Assembly: GCF_008806955.1 (NCBI RefSeq)
Contig: NZ_CP031727.1
Span: 2,866,001 to 2,930,000 of the forward strand
Origin: Cellvibrio sp. KY-YJ-3
GTDB lineage: Bacteria; Pseudomonadota; Gammaproteobacteria; Pseudomonadales; Cellvibrionaceae
Length of the DNA: 64,000 nt
Direction of reading: 5' to 3'
The position numbers and the translations under genes were made by a program. Below the pieces are notes generated by a model that saw only the letters and a list, made by a program, of their open reading frames with translations, did not search any database and was not told the origin of the DNA. Shown piece after piece: positions 9,490-16,560 of the stretch. The number at the start of each line of letters is the position of its first letter. The stretch's first letter is position 1.

Positions 9490-10175
9490 CATTGGAATTG
9501 GCCGTTCGGTTGGCGGAGATTATCTTGGGCTTCGCAATTTTTCAGCAAAGCCTGGAATTTATGCGCGGTTTAGCAGCGGAAAAAACACTTGGGTTAATTC
9601 GCGCGTGTTTGGCAATCTTATTGATGTTGGGTTTGCAGCCGTTACTGGTTGAATCGGCATTGCTGGTGACTGCGTTACTATTTGTCACGCGCTACCAAGG
9701 GCCTTACAACGGTGGCAGCGATACCATGACTTTGTTGGTACTGCTGTGTTTATGGTTGTCACACCTGGCGCCGACCCGTTATTGGCAAGAAATAGCACTA
9801 GGTTATTTAGCGTTGCAATTAATGCTTTCTTATTTTCAATCTGGTTGGGTCAAAGTTATTAATCCCCAGTGGCGTAGTGGTGCCGCCTTGCAGCAGGTCT
9901 TTGCGCTGAGTGCTTATCCGGTGAGTGACCGAGTGCGATTGTGGGCGCAGCGGCCGCAAGTGTTATGGGTTATGTCCTGGGGGATAATTATTTTTGAGCT
10001 GATTTTTCCGCTGGCCTTGCTGAATCAAACGATATTAATTATTGCGCTGGTGATTGCCGCCTTATTTCATTTGGCTAATGCGTGTTTGTTTGGTTTGAAT
10101 CGTTTTTTCTGGATCTGGCCTGCCGCTTATCCGGTCATTATTTGGTTTCAGGCGCGCGTGGCAGAGGTGTTTTGA
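9486..10175 (+). CDS. HTTM-like polytopic membrane protein
   Basis: 229 residues with about six hydrophobic segments. The pattern YNGGSDTMTLL, then SYFQSGWVKVINPQWRSG, resembles the HTTM/vitamin-K-dependent carboxylase-like membrane fold, where similar motifs sit between helices. Bacterial HTTM proteins are mostly uncharacterised, and this one lacks the C-terminal lumenal domain of true gamma-carboxylases. It overlaps the upstream gene by four bases and ends just before a bidirectional terminator, so the two form a closed unit. Family assignment is by pattern only. Confidence 0.65.
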   Translation: MTLELAVRLAEIILGFAIFQQSLEFMRGLAAEKTLGLIRACLAILLMLGLQPLLVESALLVTALLFVTRYQGPYNGGSDTMTLLVLLCLWLSHLAPTRYWQEIALGYLALQLMLSYFQSGWVKVINPQWRSGAALQQVFALSAYPVSDRVRLWAQRPQVLWVMSWGIIIFELIFPLALLNQTILIIALVIAALFHLANACLFGLNRFFWIWPAAYPVIIWFQARVAEVF

Positions 10176-10188
10176 TTTCAACTGAAAA

Positions 10189-10217
10189 CACACTCCCGCA
10201 TTAATCACGGGAGTGTG
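10189..10217. terminator. Bidirectional terminator
   Basis: A perfect 10-base CACACTCCCG / CGGGAGTGTG stem lies between convergent genes. On the minus strand it is followed by TTTTC, so it best serves the oxidoreductase gene. Confidence 0.75.
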
Positions 10218-10226
10218 CATTTCGCG

Positions 10227-11312
10227 TTATAGCACAATGCGTTTGGCTTCTTTTGCTGCTTTAAAAATCGCTTCTACGATAATTATATCTTTCATGCCTT
10301 CTTCGCCGGGAACCAATACGGGTGAGTTGTTGATAATGGCGAGCGCGTCGTTATCCATTTGGCGCGCTTGTTGATTCTCAGGTGCAGGCGGCAGGATGAT
10401 GCCATCGCTGGTGCTGCCTTTTACGCCGCTGTAGGATTGAAACGGTTTTAATTCGTACCAACCCTTTGCGCATTCCGCTCGTAATTGATTCATGCTTTGT
10501 GCGTAGCTGGTGGCACACACAGCGCGTGCACCGCTGGCAAATTCCAATTCAAAGCGCGTTGTTTCATCCACATTTTTATACACTTCGGTGGTGCTGCTCA
10601 TAGTCGCGGAGGTAACGGCGATGGGTTCTTCACCGGCGGTGTAGCGTGCAGCATTGAGAGGGTATACACCCATGTCATACATGGCACCGCCACCCATTGC
10701 CGGGTCGGCGCGCCACGAATGGCTGGCACCTGTGCCGTTGTAACCCGCTTCCGCAATAATGGTTTTAATATCGCCGTAAGGTTTTTGTTTGGCGAGCTGA
10801 ATAATGCGCTGCGTATTTGGCTCGTGTTGCATGCGATAGCCAATGGTCAACTGCACTTTATTTTTTTTGCAGACAGCAATCATGTCCTGGCATTCTTGTT
10901 CATTCATCGCCATGGGCTTTTCACACCACACGTGTTTGCCTGCATTCGCGGCGATTTCAGTAAATTTTTTGTGGGTGCCGGTGGGGGTTACAACGTAGAC
11001 CACATCGATATCCGGGTTGTTGGCCAGTTGATGCATATTGTCGTAGTTGTAGACGTTGTAATCGGCAATGCGATAATTTTTTTGCCACTGCGGAATTTTT
11101 TCCGGTGAGCCGGTCACTATGCCCGCGAGATAACAGTGTTTAGTCATTTGCAGGGCTGGCGCGAGTAAATCGCGGCTGTAGTAGCCCAGCCCCACCAGCG
11201 CAACACCAATGCGCTTGCGCGCAAGATTGTTGCCAAAAACGTTGGGGGCGCCGGCGATAAGGCCCATCGCACCCAGGCTTTTTAAGAGTTGGCGACGCGA
11301 AACCTGATTCAT
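10227..11312 (-). CDS. Tat-exported Gfo/Idh/MocA oxidoreductase, glucose-fructose oxidoreductase-like
   Basis: 361 residues. The N-terminus SRRQLLKSLGAMG is a twin-arginine export signal, which suggests the protein is folded with its NAD(P) cofactor in the cytoplasm and exported. A Rossmann start (VALVGLGYYSRDLL), the EKPMAMNE motif with catalytic Lys, and DMGVYPLNAAR follow. The last motif has Tyr where many relatives have His, as in glucose-fructose oxidoreductase of Zymomonas. Likely acts on sugars in the periplasm; the substrate is unknown. It is monocistronic and has its own terminator. Confidence 0.85.
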   Translation of the reverse strand: MNQVSRRQLLKSLGAMGLIAGAPNVFGNNLARKRIGVALVGLGYYSRDLLAPALQMTKHCYLAGIVTGSPEKIPQWQKNYRIADYNVYNYDNMHQLANNPDIDVVYVVTPTGTHKKFTEIAANAGKHVWCEKPMAMNEQECQDMIAVCKKNKVQLTIGYRMQHEPNTQRIIQLAKQKPYGDIKTIIAEAGYNGTGASHSWRADPAMGGGAMYDMGVYPLNAARYTAGEEPIAVTSATMSSTTEVYKNVDETTRFELEFASGARAVCATSYAQSMNQLRAECAKGWYELKPFQSYSGVKGSTSDGIILPPAPENQQARQMDNDALAIINNSPVLVPGEEGMKDIIIVEAIFKAAKEAKRIVL

Positions 11313-11561
11313 TCTAATTACCTCAATTTTTTACGCACCGGCTCTGGCAGATGAGCCGCTATTCATCATGTAGTTGTAATCGCCATTGCCGCAGGGTGCA
11401 AACCGATAAACAAAAAATTACCTGCATTTACTTTGCTGACGGTTTTCAGCGCAGCAGCGCAAGGGCAGTGCAGTCAAAAAGCAGGCTAAATAGGACGTTG
11501 GCTGGTAGAATGGCGCTCTTTTTTCGATCTTTCCGATCCTGATCTTATCGCTGGCGCCCTT

Positions 11562-13010
11562 ATGCAAAACTCTACTGAACACAACACCGTTTCCCCCCAC
11601 AACTCCACCGTCACTGTGCAATACGAAGATTCTCGCCTGGTGCCGCTGTGGCGTGCATGGCTTGAAGTGGCGGGCACAATGCCGCTGGATAAGTGGATAA
11701 AAACCAGTGTGCGCCAGTTTGCCCACTCAGGCCCCACCTCAATGCCTGAGTACGATGAGATTAAAAAGCACAACAAATTTAAACCGACAAAAACCCAGGC
11801 TGACCATGCAAATGCAGAAGCAATTGATACGGCATCTTTAAGTTTGGCGATGTTTTCGGCGCTGCGTTTTCAACAAATGGCCTCGGGGTTGGAGTTTGCT
11901 TATCGTGCAAGTCTGCAAAACCCGGAACATGTGATGGATTGGAGCGAATGGGATGCTGGCTGGCAAGCCCGTGATTTACAGGGCATTGCCCCCGTCGCGT
12001 TCTGGTACTGGATTCAATTGCGTGTAAATGGTGATCAACCGAAAAAAAATCAAGCGCAATTGCGCGATGCCGAAGCGCGCCGCAGTTTTTTCAAGAAGGT
12101 AATGGCCGAGGCAACATTTGCCAATTTGCCAGTATTGTTGCTCTGGCAGGGGCTGCGCCCGCAGTGGAGTGAGTTGCTCAAGGCGCGCCAACAGGCAAGT
12201 GGTTGGAGCGATAAAACGCTGGAGGATTTTATTGCCCAGCAAATAAGCACGCCGCCACTCTGGTTGCGCGTGCAAAAAAATGCTTCCGCCGAAGCGGTTT
12301 ATAACAGCCTGCAACAGCAGGGTGTGAAGGTGTCGCTCAGTGAGCAGGGCCTAGCCGCACAGGGTGGTGTGGGCATTCATACGACCGACGCCCACAAAAA
12401 CGGCTTGGTGGAAATTCAGGATTTAGCCAGTCAACAAATTGCTGCTACAGTTGCCGCCAAGCCGGGGCAAAAAGTATGGGATGCTTGTGCGGGCGCCGGA
12501 GGAAAAACCCTCGCGATTGCCGCGCAAATGAATAACAAAGGCGCAGTATTTGCGACCGATTTACATGCCTACAAATTGGATGAATTAAAACGTCGCGCCA
12601 AACGGGCGGATGTATTTAATGTGCGTGTTTTCACCTGGGAGGGCAGTGAGCCATTGCGTTTGCCAAAAGAGGCGGCGCAGCAACAGGGTTTTGATTGGGT
12701 ATTGATTGACGCACCCTGCAGCTCCGCCGGAACCTGGCGCCGCAACCCGGATGCCCGCTGGCGTTTTGATCCCGCCGATACCCGCGAGCTGGTGCATTTG
12801 CAGCAGCAATTGCTGACCAATGCGGCACCGGCGGTACGTGTGGGTGGGCGCTTGGTATACGCTACTTGCAGTTGGCAAGTGAGTGAAAATGAACAACAAG
12901 TAGAATGGTTTTTAGCGCAGCACCCGCAGTTTGCGCTGGAGTCGCAAAAAATACTGGGCGCACCGGCAATAGATTCCGACACTATGTTTGTGGCGGTATT
13001 GATTCGGTAG
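11562..13010 (+). CDS. RsmB/NOL1-NOP2-type RNA m5C methyltransferase
   Basis: S-adenosylmethionine-dependent cytosine-C5 methyltransferase, 482 residues. The C-terminal half carries the whole catalytic core: SAM motif DACAGAGGKTLAIA (about 306-320), DLHAYKLDELKRR, DAPCSSAGTWRRNPD with one catalytic Cys, and ATCSWQVSENE with the second Cys. The N-terminal half, about 230 residues, is helical and resembles the NusB-like/RNA-binding part of RsmB relatives only weakly. It probably methylates rRNA, but the target base cannot be told from sequence. Transcribed alone; two hairpins follow. Confidence 0.88.
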   Translation: MQNSTEHNTVSPHNSTVTVQYEDSRLVPLWRAWLEVAGTMPLDKWIKTSVRQFAHSGPTSMPEYDEIKKHNKFKPTKTQADHANAEAIDTASLSLAMFSALRFQQMASGLEFAYRASLQNPEHVMDWSEWDAGWQARDLQGIAPVAFWYWIQLRVNGDQPKKNQAQLRDAEARRSFFKKVMAEATFANLPVLLLWQGLRPQWSELLKARQQASGWSDKTLEDFIAQQISTPPLWLRVQKNASAEAVYNSLQQQGVKVSLSEQGLAAQGGVGIHTTDAHKNGLVEIQDLASQQIAATVAAKPGQKVWDACAGAGGKTLAIAAQMNNKGAVFATDLHAYKLDELKRRAKRADVFNVRVFTWEGSEPLRLPKEAAQQQGFDWVLIDAPCSSAGTWRRNPDARWRFDPADTRELVHLQQQLLTNAAPAVRVGGRLVYATCSWQVSENEQQVEWFLAQHPQFALESQKILGAPAIDSDTMFVAVLIR

Positions 13011-13038
13011 TCATAGCCCGGCACTCATCGTTCATATC

Positions 13039-13105
13039 ACTAACGCTTGCGGTAGTTAAGCGTTAGTAAAAAAGCCCTTGGTGATTCATCATCAAGGGCT
13101 TTTTT
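13039..13105. terminator. Two tandem hairpins, the second a bidirectional terminator
   Basis: The first hairpin is a perfect ACTAACGCTT / AAGCGTTAGT stem (13039-13067). Directly after it comes AAAAAAGCCCTTG / CAAGGGCTTTTTT (13068-13105), which has a T-run on both strands and so can stop both the methyltransferase gene and the convergent kinase gene. Confidence 0.88.
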
Positions 13106-13162
13106 GTGAAGAGTTTTTTTACGATTTTTACAATGTTATTTTTTAAGAGGGTTGCTGATTAT

Positions 13163-15484
13163 TTATAAATCCATCACCACACGAAAGCCAAGGTGGGCAT
13201 CAAAAATTTCTGCGTGATGATAATCGCGTTTGTGGTTGGCTAATTCATCGGCATTGTCTTTTGCCGAGCCGCCACGTACTACCCGCGCATCGCAACTTTT
13301 TACCAGCAAGGCCTGACCGTTTTTCGGGTGCAGGTTGTAGTTATCCGCAAAACAATCTTCCACCCACTCAGCGACATTACCGGCGGTGTCGTAAATACCA
13401 AAACCGTTGGCGGGGTAGGTGCCGACCGGCGCCGTTTTGGCACCAAATAAACCGGAAAATTTACTGTTACAGCCGCGGCGACAGTTGGCACGACCAGCGG
13501 CGTCTTTCGCGTCGTCGCCCCACCAAAATAAGGTGTTGGTTTCGGCGCGGGCAACGTATTCCCATTCCGCTTCGGTGGGCAGGCGATATTTTTTACCCGT
13601 GGTTTCACTGAGCCAGCGTGCATAAGCGCGTGCGTCTTCAAAACTGACATTAATCACCGGGCGATTGCCGCGCCCCCAGCGATTGTCATTCGGCAGTGCG
13701 CGATTGGTCGTCTGCGCAAATATATCGTAATCATCAAAAGTGATTTCGTATTTGCTCATCGCAATATTTTTGCCGATGGTAACTTTATGTACTGGCATCG
13801 CCAGAATATCGTCTTTATGGCCCATCAAAAAACTGCCCGTGGGGATGCGCACCATTTCCGGCCCCTGGCTTTTAATCGCGGCAACCAACTGGCTGCTCAT
13901 GGCTTCGCCCGGTTTTAAACTTTCGCTGAGTGTATAGGCGGGCGATAAATCCTGATCGCTAATTTCAACCCAGTTGCGTTGCATGTCATAGCCGGGGTGG
14001 CTGACTTCAATGTGATAGGTGCCGGGCGGTAATTGCATGCCGGGTTCGTAACGCTCGGGAATATTCAGCACCCTGACTCGCGCTTGTGCGGGTACGGTTT
14101 TCACATTCAGTGCATAGGTGATGATCGGTGCACTGCTTGCCGCTTCACTGGTTGTCGCTGCATTAATATCGATAGCGGCCATCTGGCTGCCATCCGCGGT
14201 GTTTTCACTTACAACTACAGGTGCCGCGTTTGGCGTATTTACCACCGCGCTGTTAGTCGTGTTGTTAACAGGCAATACAGGATTTGTTGCTGCATCTTTT
14301 TGCAGCGTAAGCGTTTGTTCAGGGGCTTGTTCCTGCACGGTTTTATCGCCATCAGTAAACCAAAAGCCAAGACCGATAAGTGCAATTATCACCAGCGCGA
14401 TACCGGTGACTTTTTTGTAGGTTTGTTGCTTGCCATCGACAGCGGCATGAACACGGGTAACCACTTCCGTGCGCTGTGAATGTATTGGCGCGTGACCTTC
14501 GTTGAAAAAAATCTCGGTAATTTTAGTGGATGGGCGCACATAAAAACCGCGCTCCGGGTTCCAGCGCAAGGCACGCACTTTATTCCAGCGCCAGCGCAAC
14601 GCATTAAGGGTTGCACTAAGCAACGCGCCAGCCAGCGCGATGACGGTAAGATCAGTAGGATGCACATTACTGGTAAGTGGTGCGTGATGATTTTTTTCCA
14701 GCTCTTCAATAGCTTGAATTAAATCGCGCCCGCGTTGAAAGCGCTGCTCCGGGTCTTTGGCGAGCAGCTTGTCCAGAATTTTTTGGTAAGCTAAATATTG
14801 CAGCGGTAATTTTGGAATTGGCGCGCTGATATGTTTGAGCGCGATGGTGACTGCCTCTTCGCCCTGATAGGGCAGGCTACCAGTGAGCATTTCGTAAAAC
14901 ACCACGCCGAGGCTGTATAAATCCGAGCGACCATCGACGCTGTTACCTTTGGTTTGTTCCGGGCTCATGTAGTGAGGTGTACCCACCACTGTACCGACAT
15001 GAGTCATGCGTGAATTTACTGCGAGACCCCGTGCCACACCAAAGTCCGACAATACGGCGGAGTTGTCGGTACGGAATAAAATATTTTCCGGTTTTATATC
15101 GCGGTGGACATAACCTTTTTCGTGCGCGTGATCCAGCGCGCTGGCTACTTCGCGGATAATGCGCAGTACTTCCTCGCCATTAAGGCCGGTTGTCATGCGA
15201 TCGTGTACCGAGCCGTTGGGCAGGTAATCCATGGCGATGTAATTTAAATCTTCATGGCGACCTATATCGTAGATCGCCACGATATTTGGGTGCGACAGCT
15301 GACCAACAATAGTGGCTTCGCGCTGGAAGCGCTCGCTGAAGGCTGGGTCGCTATTGAGTTGCGGATTCATCACTTTTAACGCAACAACACGCCCCACGCT
15401 GATTTGAATCGCGAGGTAAACGGTGGACATGCCACCCTGATTTATTTTTCTTACCACCCGGTAACCGGGAATTTGCAGCGCCAT
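13163..15484 (-). CDS. Membrane Ser/Thr protein kinase with PEGA and degenerate FGE-sulfatase domains
   Basis: 773 residues. The kinase domain (about 8-265) looks active: glycine loop NQGGMSTVYLA, VALKV lysine, HRDIKPEN catalytic loop, DFG, and GTPHYMSPEQ. A hydrophobic segment near 279-295 and a strong membrane helix near 359-377 (GIALVIIALIGLGFWF) follow, then a linker, a PEGA domain (about 455-510) and an FGE/SUMF1-type domain (about 545-773). The FGE core ends RVVRGGSAKDN, where true formylglycine-generating enzymes have a catalytic Cys, so it is likely a binding domain. If both hydrophobic segments span the membrane, the FGE domain is cytoplasmic; if one does, it is periplasmic. The PP2C phosphatase gene lies 68 bases upstream in the same orientation and is its likely antagonist. 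Confidence 0.9.
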   Translation of the reverse strand: MALQIPGYRVVRKINQGGMSTVYLAIQISVGRVVALKVMNPQLNSDPAFSERFQREATIVGQLSHPNIVAIYDIGRHEDLNYIAMDYLPNGSVHDRMTTGLNGEEVLRIIREVASALDHAHEKGYVHRDIKPENILFRTDNSAVLSDFGVARGLAVNSRMTHVGTVVGTPHYMSPEQTKGNSVDGRSDLYSLGVVFYEMLTGSLPYQGEEAVTIALKHISAPIPKLPLQYLAYQKILDKLLAKDPEQRFQRGRDLIQAIEELEKNHHAPLTSNVHPTDLTVIALAGALLSATLNALRWRWNKVRALRWNPERGFYVRPSTKITEIFFNEGHAPIHSQRTEVVTRVHAAVDGKQQTYKKVTGIALVIIALIGLGFWFTDGDKTVQEQAPEQTLTLQKDAATNPVLPVNNTTNSAVVNTPNAAPVVVSENTADGSQMAAIDINAATTSEAASSAPIITYALNVKTVPAQARVRVLNIPERYEPGMQLPPGTYHIEVSHPGYDMQRNWVEISDQDLSPAYTLSESLKPGEAMSSQLVAAIKSQGPEMVRIPTGSFLMGHKDDILAMPVHKVTIGKNIAMSKYEITFDDYDIFAQTTNRALPNDNRWGRGNRPVINVSFEDARAYARWLSETTGKKYRLPTEAEWEYVARAETNTLFWWGDDAKDAAGRANCRRGCNSKFSGLFGAKTAPVGTYPANGFGIYDTAGNVAEWVEDCFADNYNLHPKNGQALLVKSCDARVVRGGSAKDNADELANHKRDYHHAEIFDAHLGFRVVMDL

Positions 15485-15552
15485 AACAACAGGTATCTAT
15501 AGACAAAGGTTGGGTTATCAAACAGTTCAATGGTCGGAATTTCTCTCCGCCA

Positions 15553-16419
15553 TTAAGTTAATACAACATAGACCAGTAGCCCCAAGAGTGAGACAAGTGA
15601 CGCGCCAAAAATCCAGGCATCCCGTTTTAGGTTGCCGGTCAAATGGGGCACAAACTGCCACAGCCCATTGCCCTGGTCAGCGGGCCGCAAGGGCGATTCA
15701 ATAATTTGCAGGGTTATATTATCGCGCCCGCCGTTGGTAAGTGCTGCGTGCATCAGCTGATCCACCGCAGCAACGCAATCGCTGGCGTCACAGAGAATTT
15801 GTGCGATGGTTTTGTCATTTACCTCGTCGGTCAAGCCATCGCTGCACAGCAATATCCACTGGTTTTCCTGCCATTGATTTTCAAGGTGATCCACTTTCAC
15901 CTGCGCTAATTCCTGCATGCCTAAACATTGGGTGATGATATTTTTTTCCGGGTGAAACTCTGCATCTTCGGCGCGAATTGCCCCGCTTTCTACCAGCATT
16001 TGCACGTAGGAGTGGTCTGTACTTAATTGCTCCAGACGCCCGCCCTCACGGCTTGGCGTCCAGAGGTAGGCACGGCTGTCGCCAACCCAGGCGATTTGAT
16101 AGCGCTGATCCTGGCTTTTCAGCGCCACTACGGTTGAACCCATGCCCGGCGCACCTATGCCTTGCTTGGCCGAATTGATGATACTGAGATGGGCTTGTTG
16201 GATGGCATCGAGCAGGGAGAGGTGGGGATTATTGCGCGTGTTGCGCTCAATAGTGTCGCGCACCAGCGCGCTAGCAACTTCACCGGCTTCATGCCCTCCC
16301 ATGCCATCGGCCACCAGCCATAGGCCCTGTTCCGGCTTGCTGAGAAAGCAGTCTTCGTTGTTGCTGCGCGTTAAGCCCGGGTGGGATGCGGCGCTGTAGT
16401 CAAGCGGCTTTATGGTCAT
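15553..16419 (-). CDS. PP2C-family Ser/Thr protein phosphatase with C-terminal membrane helix
   Basis: 288 residues. Metal-binding motifs of PP2C are all present: SNNEDCFL, VADGMGGHEAGEVAS, GSTVV, WVGDSRAYL, CSDGLTDEV and GGRDNITL. A single C-terminal membrane helix (DAWIFGASLVSLLGLLVYVVLT) anchors it, with the catalytic domain in the cytoplasm. It is followed after 68 bases by the membrane Ser/Thr kinase gene on the same strand, and the pair likely sets the phosphorylation state of shared targets. The pairing resembles PppA/PpkA of type VI secretion, but no secretion genes are present here. Confidence 0.92.
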   Translation of the reverse strand: MTIKPLDYSAASHPGLTRSNNEDCFLSKPEQGLWLVADGMGGHEAGEVASALVRDTIERNTRNNPHLSLLDAIQQAHLSIINSAKQGIGAPGMGSTVVALKSQDQRYQIAWVGDSRAYLWTPSREGGRLEQLSTDHSYVQMLVESGAIRAEDAEFHPEKNIITQCLGMQELAQVKVDHLENQWQENQWILLCSDGLTDEVNDKTIAQILCDASDCVAAVDQLMHAALTNGGRDNITLQIIESPLRPADQGNGLWQFVPHLTGNLKRDAWIFGASLVSLLGLLVYVVLT

Positions 16420-16501
16420 AGGTTGGGGTCAGCGTCATGCCAGTTATTGTTCGAATTAGTGTCGACCAATACTAGATGAGTTTGTGCGCCAAGACTATCT
16501 G

Positions 16502-16527
16502 GCCGGGGCAAATCTATGCGCCCCGGC
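16502..16527 (-). terminator. GC-rich hairpin after M16C peptidase gene
   Basis: GCCGGGGC / GCCCCGGC perfect 8-base stem just beyond the peptidase stop codon. There is no T-run, so termination here is possible but not shown. Confidence 0.4.
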
Positions 16528-16560
16528 ACACTTGGCTATTCCTCCTTGGGCGTGGTTGCC

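Noticed and set aside
11351-11561. Short frames between the oxidoreductase and the methyltransferase
   Set aside because: No ribosome binding site and low-complexity composition; the region is a divergent promoter area.
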